From UBA668 sp039796575 (lineage in GTDB: Bacteria > Actinomycetota > Acidimicrobiia > Acidimicrobiales > Ilumatobacteraceae): DNA of 64,000 nucleotides. A program made the position numbers and the translations under genes. This document shows positions 40,535-47,583 of the stretch, piece after piece. The DNA lies in contig JBDKJP010000110.1 of assembly GCA_039796575.1 (NCBI GenBank), positions 10,081 to 74,080 of the forward strand, given 5' to 3'. Numbering within the stretch: position 1 is the first letter of the stretch; every line of letters starts with the position of its first letter. The notes below the pieces were generated by a model. It made no database searches and had not been told where the DNA came from. It saw nothing but the letters and a program-made list of their open reading frames with translations.

Positions 40535-42861
40535 CCATCACCAACGACTCCTCGATGCGCGCCGCCCACGGGCTGCGCCACACCGCCGATGCCGTCGAGA
40601 CCGCGTGCGCTCGCATCGCGCCCACCTGGCCGCTCGACCAGTTCATCGCCGTGAACCCGTACTGGGGTTGGCGGTCGATGCACATCACCGACGCCGCCGC
40701 GCACCTCGCCACGCTGTCGGGCACCACGCTCACCGGCATCGCGGACGAGCCCGGCGCCACTCGCCTGCCACTGGCCACCGACGTGCGCGACCGCCACGAC
40801 GCGCCGGTGCCGGGCCGCACGTGGACCGACCACGTCGTCCACCAGGTCGGCCAGCACTGCGCCTCGCACTTCGACGAATGGCAGAGCAGCTGGCAACCGC
40901 ACCACGCCCGCAACCTGTTCGCCGCATGGCGGCAGCTGCCGGTGATGGCACACGGGGTGCGGTGGCACCGCGGCTCGGCGTGGGCCACGACCACCGTGGC
41001 CGCGCTGCCCGAGGAGGTCGACGAAGCGATCGTCGCGATGCTCGACACGCTCGGGGCGCCGGCGGAGGGTCGCGAGGCGTACCTGACGGCGCTGCTGCTC
41101 TCGGTGAACGGCTGGGCCGCGTGGTGCGCGTACGAACGGTGGCAGGCGCGCCTCGCCGGCGGTGACGACGACTCGATCGTCGAGCTCCTCGCGGTGCGGC
41201 TCGCGTGGGAATGGCTGCTGCGCCTCGACAGCGACGCCCCGGACGACGAGTGGGCGGCGTGGGCCGACGGCTGGGGCGACACCGGCGACGTGGTGGCCGC
41301 CGCGGCCGACGCGCAGCGCGAGCAATGGCGGCAACAGGCGGAGCGGGAACGCGAGTACCGCGACGCGCTCGCCGCCGGCCTCGCGTCGCCCGGCGCGCTG
41401 CCGCCGGCGACGACCATCCCGAAGGTGCAGGCCGTGTTCTGCATCGACGTGCGGTCCGAGGTGATCCGGCGTGCACTCGAGGCGGCGATGCCCGAGGTGC
41501 AGACCCGTGGCTTCGCCGGCTTCTTCGGCCTGCCCATCGCGTACACCCCGGCCGGCGGCGCGCTCACCCGGCCGCAACTGCCCGGCCTGCTCGCACCTGC
41601 TCTCGAGGTCGGCGATTGCGACGCCCGCACGGGCGCACCGGTCTGCGCGAGCGAGAAGGTGCGCACCCGGCGGCGGCGCTGGCAGCAGTTCCGCAGCGCG
41701 CCGTCGTCGGTGTTCAGCTTCGTCGAGGCGATGGGTCTGCTCTACGGGCCGAAGCTGGTGAAGGAGCAACTCCCCCACCACCACGCGCCCCGACCGTGGG
41801 AGCACGACGGCCTCGACGCCGACCAGGCCTCTCGGGTGCGCCCGACGCTGCCGATGGTGCACGACGACCCGGCTGCCGCTGCGGCGATCGCCGCTCGTGT
41901 GCTGCGCGCCATGGGGCTGACGGACGGCTTCGCGCCGATCGTCGTGCTGTGCGGCCACGGCAGCCGCAGCGCGAACAACCCGCACGCTGCCGGCCTCGAC
42001 TGCGGGGCGTGCGGTGGGCAGACCGGCGAGGTGAACGCCCGGGTGCTGGCGGCGATGCTCGACGACCCGACGGTGCGTCGCCATCTCGCCGACCTCGGCA
42101 TCGAGGTGCCCGACTCCACCTGGTTCGTGCCGGCGCTGCACAACACCACCACCGACCACGTCACCCTGTTCGACACCGAGTCGGTGCCCGCACACCTCAC
42201 CGCCGCACTCGATGAACTCCGCGCCGCCCTCGCGGAGGCAGGTGCCGGGGCGCGCGCGGAACGCGCCCCGGCGCTCGGCCTCGGCCATCTCGTCGACGAC
42301 ACGGCCGGACTCGAGCGGACGATCGTCGAGCGTTCCGAGGACTGGTCGCAGGTGCGGCCCGAGTGGGGCCTCGCCGGGAATGCGGCGTTCGTCGTCGCAC
42401 CACGCGCCCGCACCCGCGGCCTCGACCTCGGTGGTCGGGTGTTCCTGCACGACTACGACTGGCGGCTCGATGACGACCTGTCGGTGCTGACGCTCATCAT
42501 GACGGCACCGATGGTGGTGACGAACTGGATCAACCTGCAGTACCACGCGTCGACGGTCGACAACCGCCGATACGGCAGCGGCAACAAGGTGTTGCACAAC
42601 GTGGTCGGCGGCCGCATCGGCGTGTTCGAGGGCAACGGCGGCGACCTCCGCATCGGCCTGTCGATGCAGTCGCTGCACGACGGCGAGCAGTTCCGTCACG
42701 AGCCCCTCCGCCTCGCCGTGTACATCGAGGCCCCGCTCGACGGCATCGAGTGGGTGATCCGCGATCACGAGGTGGTGCGCGACCTCGTCGCCAACGAGTG
42801 GCTGCACCTGTTCCGCATCGACCCCTCCACCGGCGCCGTCACCCCCGTCACCGCCCGCTGA
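40531..42861 (+). CDS. dabA: DabA inorganic carbon transporter subunit (DUF2309, beta-carbonic-anhydrase-like)
   Basis: A 776-residue DUF2309 protein. Zinc-site residues known from Halothiobacillus DabA are all present: Cys304 and Asp306 in FCIDVRSE, His476 in VLCGHGSRS, and Cys491 in GLDCGACGG, with the 15-residue His-Cys spacing kept. The N-terminus has PLDQFIAVNPYWGW, also typical. With DabB it forms a vectorial, energy-driven CO2 to bicarbonate pump at the cytoplasmic membrane. The ATG overlaps the dabB stop. No carboxysome or RuBisCO gene is in the window, so its use could be anaplerotic. Confidence 0.93.
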   Translation: MTITNDSSMRAAHGLRHTADAVETACARIAPTWPLDQFIAVNPYWGWRSMHITDAAAHLATLSGTTLTGIADEPGATRLPLATDVRDRHDAPVPGRTWTDHVVHQVGQHCASHFDEWQSSWQPHHARNLFAAWRQLPVMAHGVRWHRGSAWATTTVAALPEEVDEAIVAMLDTLGAPAEGREAYLTALLLSVNGWAAWCAYERWQARLAGGDDDSIVELLAVRLAWEWLLRLDSDAPDDEWAAWADGWGDTGDVVAAAADAQREQWRQQAEREREYRDALAAGLASPGALPPATTIPKVQAVFCIDVRSEVIRRALEAAMPEVQTRGFAGFFGLPIAYTPAGGALTRPQLPGLLAPALEVGDCDARTGAPVCASEKVRTRRRRWQQFRSAPSSVFSFVEAMGLLYGPKLVKEQLPHHHAPRPWEHDGLDADQASRVRPTLPMVHDDPAAAAAIAARVLRAMGLTDGFAPIVVLCGHGSRSANNPHAAGLDCGACGGQTGEVNARVLAAMLDDPTVRRHLADLGIEVPDSTWFVPALHNTTTDHVTLFDTESVPAHLTAALDELRAALAEAGAGARAERAPALGLGHLVDDTAGLERTIVERSEDWSQVRPEWGLAGNAAFVVAPRARTRGLDLGGRVFLHDYDWRLDDDLSVLTLIMTAPMVVTNWINLQYHASTVDNRRYGSGNKVLHNVVGGRIGVFEGNGGDLRIGLSMQSLHDGEQFRHEPLRLAVYIEAPLDGIEWVIRDHEVVRDLVANEWLHLFRIDPSTGAVTPVTAR

Positions 42862-42873
42862 GCCGTTGGGCTT

Positions 42874-42944
42874 CTGGGCGTCGTTCGTCCCAGATCGCGT
42901 TCTGGGTGTGATGCGTCCCGGCAACCGGGACGCACCACACCCAG
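42874..42944 (+). terminator. Double hairpin after dabA
   Basis: A small hairpin CTGGG...CCCAG (42874-42893) precedes a very strong one. The arms of the second are CTGGGTGTGATGCGTCCCGG (42902-42921) and CCGGGACGCACCACACCCAG (42925-42944), 20 bp with a single A-C mismatch and a CAA loop. The left halves of both units look like a direct repeat (TTCTGGGyGT). No U-tract follows. The 222-bp gap to the next gene holds nothing else I can name. Confidence 0.65.
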
Positions 42945-43083
42945 TTCACCGACGTCGACGCTCCCCAGGGAGTGTTCGCCACCCCCTGTGATGCCCCTTG
43001 CACGGAGCGCTTGCACCGGGCAAAGTGCGCTGCGCGTCCGGCGCTACGTCGTGTCGGACGGTCGCGAGGTGCCCGGAGGCACG

Positions 43084-43407
43084 ATGATCGTCGTTCAGAC
43101 AGTGGCCGTGATGCTCGTGGTCGCGGTCGTGTTGTGGTTCCTCCGCGGCGTGATGTTCTTCATCCGCACGGTCGGCTACAGCGACCTGCCCGACGAGCAG
43201 TTCTCGAACGACCGACTGTTCACCTTCCTCAGCAGGGACGTCGTCGTCGACATCGTGGCCGCGGTGTGGCCGATCGCGCCATGGGTGATCCGGCGCTTCC
43301 TCGCCGAGCGGTGGGAAGAATGGAAGTTGCAGCCGCCCCCGATCGCCGCCGAGACCGCGAGGGGTGCGCTGCGACGGCTTCCGAAGCCGCAGCGGTCGAA
43401 GCGGTAG
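43084..43407 (+). CDS. Small membrane protein
   Basis: A 107-residue protein with one clear N-terminal helix (TVAVMLVVAVVLWFLRGVMF), a soluble loop and an amphipathic second segment (IVAAVWPIAPWVIRRFL). The tail is basic (RRLPKPQRSKR). CGGAGG lies 5 nt before the ATG. I do not recognise a family. Confidence 0.6.
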   Translation: MIVVQTVAVMLVVAVVLWFLRGVMFFIRTVGYSDLPDEQFSNDRLFTFLSRDVVVDIVAAVWPIAPWVIRRFLAERWEEWKLQPPPIAAETARGALRRLPKPQRSKR

Positions 43408-43428
43408 ACGTTGGTCTACTTGGAGCTG

Positions 43429-43890
43429 TTAGAAGTCGCGTCCATCACTCGGCGGGAGCTCGGCTGCGTCCGCCTGGTCGCGTAGCCGGCCAGTCGCGAG
43501 CTTGTTGGTCCGGAGATCGTCGACCGACACGAACGGCACCTGCACCCCACCGACGTCCACCATCACGCGATGCTCGAACGCGTCGTTGAAGGTCAGCCCT
43601 GTGGCGAAGGTGAGAATGTCGATCCGCTGCGGCTCGCGACCGAGCTGCACGACGACGTCGGGCTCTTGGAAGTCGGCCGATGTCAGACCGAGACCGCCGA
43701 ATCCGAACTCCTCGAGGGATGCGACGACTCGTTCGGCGTTCTTCGGGTCGGTCCACACCCAGACGTCGAGGTCCTTGGTGTATCGCGGATGACCATGGGC
43801 GGCGAGTGCGTAACCGCCGACGATCAAGAAGCGGACGTCATGGGCGACGAACGATCGCAAGAACTCTTGGAAGTCGGGGTTCAGTTCCAT
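43429..43890 (-). CDS. MNT-type nucleotidyltransferase, putative toxin
   Basis: A 153-residue minimal nucleotidyltransferase. FLIVGGYALAAHGHPRYTKD with the following LDVWV carries the GG...RxTxDLD metal and NTP site, and RIDILTFATG provides the third acidic residue. Such AbiEii/MenT-like enzymes nucleotidylate tRNA or proteins and usually pair with a small upstream gene. Start ATG 43890 (MELNPDFQEF) is chosen over a longer frame. It overlaps the small partner gene by 53 bp. Confidence 0.8.
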   Translation of the reverse strand: MELNPDFQEFLRSFVAHDVRFLIVGGYALAAHGHPRYTKDLDVWVWTDPKNAERVVASLEEFGFGGLGLTSADFQEPDVVVQLGREPQRIDILTFATGLTFNDAFEHRVMVDVGGVQVPFVSVDDLRTNKLATGRLRDQADAAELPPSDGRDF

Positions 43891-44029
43891 GTGACCACCC
43901 GTGATGCTCGCGGCGAAGCGTCTCGACCGCATCGAGTCGTTCAGAGACAGGTCGCGTCACCCAGTAGCGCCACGGTTCGTCCGGCTCATCGAGCCGCCGC
44001 TTCGTCACCACACGCTCGATCGACGACAT
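43838..44029 (-). CDS. Small partner of the nucleotidyltransferase, putative antitoxin
   Basis: A 63-residue protein. Its core WRYWVTRPVSERLDAVETLR, followed by REHHG, and its ending RLPRVLAIVRRP match the small proteins that regularly precede these nucleotidyltransferases. TAGAAT (44036-44041) ends 6 nt before the ATG, which supports a real leaderless gene. It overlaps the enzyme gene out of frame. Antitoxin activity is inferred. Confidence 0.65.
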   Translation of the reverse strand: MSSIERVVTKRRLDEPDEPWRYWVTRPVSERLDAVETLRREHHGWSHGTEPRLPRVLAIVRRP

Positions 44030-44035
44030 GCACCA

Positions 44036-44041
44036 ATTCTA
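44036..44041 (-). promoter_or_regulatory. Leaderless -10 (TAGAAT) of the antitoxin-like gene
   Basis: Minus-strand TAGAAT ends 6 nt before the ATG at 44029. Confidence 0.6.
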
Positions 44042-44115
44042 CCGATGGTCGAGGGACAGGACCGCCACACGACCGAGGCCGATGTCCGCACAGAATGTGC
44101 GCCCAGAAGTACTTG

Positions 44116-44152
44116 CCAAGAGCGCCCCTACCGGGCACACGGCGCTCCTTGG
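44116..44152. repeat. Imperfect hairpin 1 of an intergenic palindrome cluster
   Basis: CCAAGAGCGCC (44116-44126) pairs with GGCGCTCCTTGG (44141-44152) with one bulged base. It is the first of several structures in a 347-bp gene-free gap (44030-44376). Confidence 0.55.
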
Positions 44153-44160
44153 GCGATCAC

Positions 44161-44199
44161 GAGGCTTCCGTGTGCCCCCCGGGGTGACACGAAAGCCTC
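44161..44199. repeat. Imperfect hairpin 2 of the intergenic palindrome cluster
   Basis: GAGGCTTCCGTGT (44161-44173) pairs with ACACGAAAGCCTC (44187-44199), a 13-bp stem with one C-A mismatch and a CG-rich 13-nt loop. Confidence 0.6.
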
Positions 44200-44219
44200 G
44201 AGACTCAGGTTCACCGGCA

Positions 44220-44269
44220 TTCTGGGCATGCCCAGAACCACCCCGGGGTCATTCTGGGCATGCCCAGAA
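44220..44269. repeat. Triple palindrome: two identical 18-bp palindromes around a 10-bp one
   Basis: TTCTGGGCATGCCCAGAA occurs at 44220-44237 and 44252-44269, with ACCCCGGGGT at 44240-44249 between. All three are perfect. The array lies between the toxin-antitoxin-like pair and the GNAT gene, whose stop is at 44377. Confidence 0.8.
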
Positions 44270-44376
44270 GGGTGCCGAACTGCCGATCTTCTCGGCCTCG
44301 GTCTCTCAGCCGGGCGGCGATATGCTCTCCCTGATTGCGGCGCCGCGTCGGCAGCGCACCATCACCGTCGGGACGG

Positions 44377-44814
44377 TCAAGCTTCCAGGTCGAAGCGGTA
44401 GACGTTGGTCTCGCGGGGCTGGAAGCCGATGCGCTGGTACAGGCGGTTGGCGGCCTCACGTGACGGTCGCGACGTGAGGTCGACCGTCTTCGCGCCCTTC
44501 GCACGAGCGAGGTCGAGAGCGTGACGGTTGAGCAGATCGCCCACACCGTGACCGCGCGCCGAGTCGTCGACCACGACGTCCTCGATCCAGGCGCGCACAC
44601 CGGTGGGGATGCGGAACGTCACCAGCGTGAGCGTGCCCACGATGCGACCGTCGAGCCGGGCCACCAGCACGTCGCTCGCATCACTCGCCACCATCTCGGC
44701 CAGCTCGGCCAGCGTGGGCGGCGGCGAGCTCTTCGACAGCTGCGGGATGAGGTGGGCGAACGCGTCGACCAGTTCCTGGTCGGCCTTCGCGGCGATCTCG
44801 ATGACGGCACTCAC
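44377..44814 (-). CDS. GNAT N-acetyltransferase
   Basis: A 145-residue GNAT protein. The acetyl-CoA pyrophosphate loop is DDSARGHGVGDLL, preceded by RAWIEDVVV and followed by LTSRPSREAANRLYQRIGF, the normal motif B. The acceptor is unknown. GTG 44814 is preceded by TAGCGT at 7 nt, leaderless. Confidence 0.88.
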   Translation of the reverse strand: MSAVIEIAAKADQELVDAFAHLIPQLSKSSPPPTLAELAEMVASDASDVLVARLDGRIVGTLTLVTFRIPTGVRAWIEDVVVDDSARGHGVGDLLNRHALDLARAKGAKTVDLTSRPSREAANRLYQRIGFQPRETNVYRFDLEA

Positions 44815-44821
44815 GCGCCCC

Positions 44822-44827
44822 ACGCTA
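44822..44827 (-). promoter_or_regulatory. Leaderless -10 (TAGCGT) of the GNAT gene
   Basis: Minus-strand TAGCGT ends 7 nt before the GTG at 44814. It is divergent from TAGGGT at 44856, 28 bp away. Confidence 0.6.
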
Positions 44828-44855
44828 CGGCACGACACGCGGCGAACGGCTTGCC

Positions 44856-44861
44856 TAGGGT
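44856..44861 (+). promoter_or_regulatory. Leaderless -10 (TAGGGT) of the SCO6745-family gene
   Basis: TAGGGT ends 7 nt before the ATG at 44869. Confidence 0.6.
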
Positions 44862-44868
44862 GCCGCGG

Positions 44869-45753
44869 ATGGAACCCGCTCGCGCTCTCGCTGCCGCCCT
44901 CGAACCCGTCGTCGGCCAGGTGTACTTCTCGCCCGAATGTCACGCGAACTACGAAGCCCTCGGTTTCGAACCGAGTCGCGGCCAGGCCAACGGCGTTGCC
45001 CTGCCCGACGGCCCCGCGTACTTCACCAGCCGCGGATCGTTGATGGGCCAGGTGCCCGGCGAACTGGTGGCCGCGGCGTTCGCCGTGTTCAACCCGCAGG
45101 CCGTGGTGCCGTCGGTCGCGTACGGCTGGACCCGCACCGACGCGGCCACCATCTGCGCCGCACGTGATGCCGGCGCGATCGCGCAGCTCGAGCGCGTGCT
45201 CGGCGCGAACCCCGACGGCGCGGCACGCGCACGCGAACTGTTGGCCCGCACGTGCGAACCGCTGCGGCCCGAAGGTCGCCCGCTCTACGCCGGCGTGCTG
45301 TCGCAGGCGATGCCCGACACCGACCTCGGTGCCGTGTGGCGCCTGGGCGACATGCTGCGCGAGTTCCGCGGCGACAGCCACACCGCTGCATGGATCGGTG
45401 CCGACCTCGACGCCACGGAGATCGGCCTCCTGAGCGAGCTCTACTGGGGTCTCCCGATGCGCAGCTACAGCCGAACCCGCGCGTGGACCGACGAGCAGTT
45501 CGACGCAGCGCACGACCGGTTGCAGTCGCGCGGCCTCGTCGACGCGGTGGGCTTCACCCCGCACGGCCACCAGGTGCGCGAGCAGATCGAGATCGACACG
45601 GACCGCCAGATGGACCGCGCGATGGCAGCGCTCGGCGGCGACCTCGACGAGCTGGTCGCCATCCTGCTGCCGTGGGGCGCGGCCATCCGCGACGCCAAGG
45701 GCTACCCGGCGAGCGGCCCGCACGACCTGGCCGACGTGGCCACCCGCCGCTGA
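44869..45753 (+). CDS. SCO6745-family protein
   Basis: A 294-residue actinobacterial protein of unknown function. Typical blocks are VYFSPECHANYEALGF, the PAYFTSRGSLMGQVPGE region, AYGWTRTDAATICAARDAGA and the late LQSRGLVDAVGFTPHGHQVR, which resembles a winged-helix MarR-like segment. Earlier helices carry ELYWGLPMRSYSRTRAW. It may be a ligand-binding regulator or enzyme; no catalytic motif is apparent. It is leaderless and followed by the selenoprotein gene 16 bp later. Confidence 0.75.
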   Translation: MEPARALAAALEPVVGQVYFSPECHANYEALGFEPSRGQANGVALPDGPAYFTSRGSLMGQVPGELVAAAFAVFNPQAVVPSVAYGWTRTDAATICAARDAGAIAQLERVLGANPDGAARARELLARTCEPLRPEGRPLYAGVLSQAMPDTDLGAVWRLGDMLREFRGDSHTAAWIGADLDATEIGLLSELYWGLPMRSYSRTRAWTDEQFDAAHDRLQSRGLVDAVGFTPHGHQVREQIEIDTDRQMDRAMAALGGDLDELVAILLPWGAAIRDAKGYPASGPHDLADVATRR

Positions 45754-45757
45754 GAGG

Positions 45758-45763
45758 TACGGT
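45758..45763 (+). promoter_or_regulatory. Leaderless -10 (TACGGT) of the selenoprotein gene
   Basis: TACGGT ends 6 nt before the ATG at 45770, so the selenoprotein message should start at its initiation codon. Confidence 0.6.
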
Positions 45764-45769
45764 GCGCAC

Positions 45770-46855
45770 ATGATCGTCACCACTCTCGATCGGGTCACCG
45801 CCGACAAGTTCGCCGAGCACACCGGCTGGGCACCCAAGCCCGAAGGCCTGTGCCGCGGTGAGGTGTGCGTGCCGGCGCCGGGCTCGCTGCGCGCCGACGG
45901 CACCGTCGACGTGGAGGTCGCCGCGCAACGCCTCGGCATGCCGATGGTGCACGACGAGGCCCACGGCCTGTGGGCCATCGGCCCGGCCACGATGGGCGGC
46001 AAGGCGCTCGCCACCGCAGCGGCCGCCGACCCGGAGCTCATCACCCGCGACGGCAACCCGTTCAAGCTCAGTGCGCTCCACGGCCGGAAGGTGCTGCTGG
46101 TCGCCTGGTCCAGTTATTGAGGCTGCCGCACCAGCCTGCCCGGGTGGCAGGCACTCCACACCGAACTCGAACCGCTCGGCCTCACCGTGGTCACCGTCGC
46201 CCTCGACGTCGAGCCGCAGCACACGTACAAGTGGATCGACGCCGCCGCGCCGACGCACCCGTCGCTGATCGACACGATGCACGTCACCGGCGACCTCTTC
46301 GGCTTCCTCAACATCCCTATGGCCGTGTGGATCGACGAGACCGGCACCATCGTTCGGCCCGCCGAGGGCGCGTCCATCGAGCGGAGCCCACTGCGCGACA
46401 TGGACATCCCCGAGGGGCTGCCCGAGCGTCTCGACCGCACCTTCCGTGAGGTGAAGGCCATTCCCGACGTGAGCGACGAGTACCGCGCCGCGATCGTCGA
46501 CTGGGCCCACAAGGGCGCCGACTCGCAGTTCGTGCTGTCGCCCGACGAGGTGATCGCCCGGTCGCAGCCGCGAGGCGACGACGAGGCCCGCGCCGCCGCG
46601 TGCTTCGAGCTCGGCGAGCACCTGCGCCGCACCGTCGGCCACGACGCCGCCGTGCCGTGGTGGCGCGAAGCGCACCGCCTGTACCCGGCGAACTGGACGT
46701 ACAAGCGCCAGGCCTGGACGCTGGTCACCACGCCCGAGGGCGCCGAGGAGAACGACCTCCTCCAGGGCCCGAACGACGTGTACGCCGGCAACTGGCTCGA
46801 CGACGTCATCGCCGGCGGTGGCGGCGAGGCCTACACCGTGGTGCCGCAGCTCTGA
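45770..46855 (+). CDS. Redoxin-domain selenoprotein, UGA at codon 117 read as selenocysteine
   Basis: A 361-residue reading frame if the single in-frame TGA (46118-46120) is read as selenocysteine. Residues about 95-230 form a thioredoxin/TlpA-like redoxin: KLSALHGRKVLLVAWSSY, then U117-G-C119-RTSLPGWQALHTELE. The UGA falls exactly where TlpA proteins have the catalytic Cys (…WASWCGPCR…), and the resolving Cys119 is intact. The frame is identical before and after UGA, coding quality is even, and a hairpin follows at SECIS distance. An N-terminal domain with LCRGEVCVP and a C-terminal TPR-like region (HDAAVPWWREAHRLYPANW) flank it. It probably reduces peroxides or disulfides with selenolate chemistry. 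A nonsense mutation is the alternative, and I think it unlikely. Confidence 0.85.
46118..46152 (+). promoter_or_regulatory. Sec UGA codon and bacterial SECIS-like hairpin
   Basis: After UGA (46118-46120), GCCTGCC (46134-46140) and GGCAGGC (46146-46152) make a perfect 7-bp stem with the 5-nt loop CGGGT. The loop begins 21 nt after the UGA and has G at its second position, fitting the known bacterial SECIS rules (apical loop about 16-37 nt downstream, a G in the first two loop bases). Confidence 0.75.
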
Positions 46856-46863
46856 CAGCCGTT

Positions 46864-46892
46864 GGGTGCTTCCGTGCGCCACGGAAACACCC
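46864..46892. terminator. Bidirectional hairpin terminator
   Basis: GGGTGCTTCCGTG (46864-46876) and CACGGAAACACCC (46880-46892) form a 13-bp stem with one C-A mismatch and a CGC loop. It lies in the 49-bp convergent gap between the selenoprotein and DUF2505 genes. Confidence 0.7.
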
Positions 46893-46904
46893 ATCGATGT
46901 CGGG

Positions 46905-47453
46905 TCAGCTGGCGCGTCGGTGCGGGGTTGGGTCGTGCTGCTGCTCGGCCGACCACCGCTCGCGCAGGTAGCCCTCGAGGAACGACTCGCTCGCGTGCAT
47001 CGTGCGCTCCACCTCGTCACCCACGAGGGTGGCGATGCGGCTGCCGACGATGGGCATCGGACAGGTGACCTCGCCCGTCATCTCCACCACGGTGCCGCAC
47101 CCGTCGGGTGACGGCCCGAGGCGCATCTGCCCGCCGGCCGTCACCGGCACGCCGCGCGCGCTGACCTGCCAGATGCCCCAACGTGAACCGTCGGGCAACG
47201 GAGGGTCCCACTCGTCGTGCTGGTCGACCACGTTCACCGGGTCGAAGAAACGCTTCGCGAACAACGGCACGTCCATCGCCACACCGCGTCGGGTGCGCAG
47301 CGACGTGATGCCCGCACACTCGGAGTGCTCGATGACCCGCACGTCGCTGTGGCCGAGCGCCTCGTACATCGCCACCACCACATCGGGCGACGTCATCACC
47401 GCGAACACCACATCGGCGGGTGCCGAATAGAGATGGGTGGACGCGACCTTCAT
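46905..47453 (-). CDS. DUF2505 (SRPBCC/START-fold) protein
   Basis: A 182-residue actinobacterial DUF2505 protein. It begins MKVASTHLYSAPADVVFAVM, as in START/SRPBCC ligand-binding domains, and has GEVTCPMPIVGSRIATLVGD and a final amphipathic helix ESFLEGYLRERW. A hydrophobic ligand-binding or transport role is likely for the fold; the ligand is unknown. The start is the ATG at 47453; longer frames read into the intergenic region. Confidence 0.8.
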   Translation of the reverse strand: MKVASTHLYSAPADVVFAVMTSPDVVVAMYEALGHSDVRVIEHSECAGITSLRTRRGVAMDVPLFAKRFFDPVNVVDQHDEWDPPLPDGSRWGIWQVSARGVPVTAGGQMRLGPSPDGCGTVVEMTGEVTCPMPIVGSRIATLVGDEVERTMHASESFLEGYLRERWSAEQQHDPTPHRRAS

Positions 47454-47568
47454 GGACCAATCGTGCGCCCGTCGGCCCGATCCGGTCAGGGCACAACGTC
47501 CCACGCGACGTGTGCTCAACGTCGTGCACGGAGCGTGATCGCCGGTTCATCACGGGCGGTCGGAGCGG

Positions 47569-47574
47569 TAGCGT
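47569..47574 (+). promoter_or_regulatory. -10 (TAGCGT) of the PAC2 gene
   Basis: TAGCGT ends 9 nt before the ATG at 47584. Confidence 0.5.
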
Positions 47575-47583
47575 GTGCGGCTG

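Noticed and set aside
40297..42924. An 875-codon minus-strand open frame opposite dabA
   Set aside because: Antisense shadow: DabA zinc motifs and coupling to dabB establish the plus-strand gene, and the shadow has unnatural composition.
44100..44270. Integron attC site or integrase attachment site
   Set aside because: Palindromes are perfect or near perfect, lack R/L box layout, and no integrase or gene cassette is nearby.
46118..46120. UGA as a nonsense mutation splitting a pseudogene into 45770-46120 and 46187-46855
   Set aside because: It sits precisely at the redox Cys position, the frame is uninterrupted otherwise, the partner Cys is intact, and a SECIS-like hairpin follows at the right distance.
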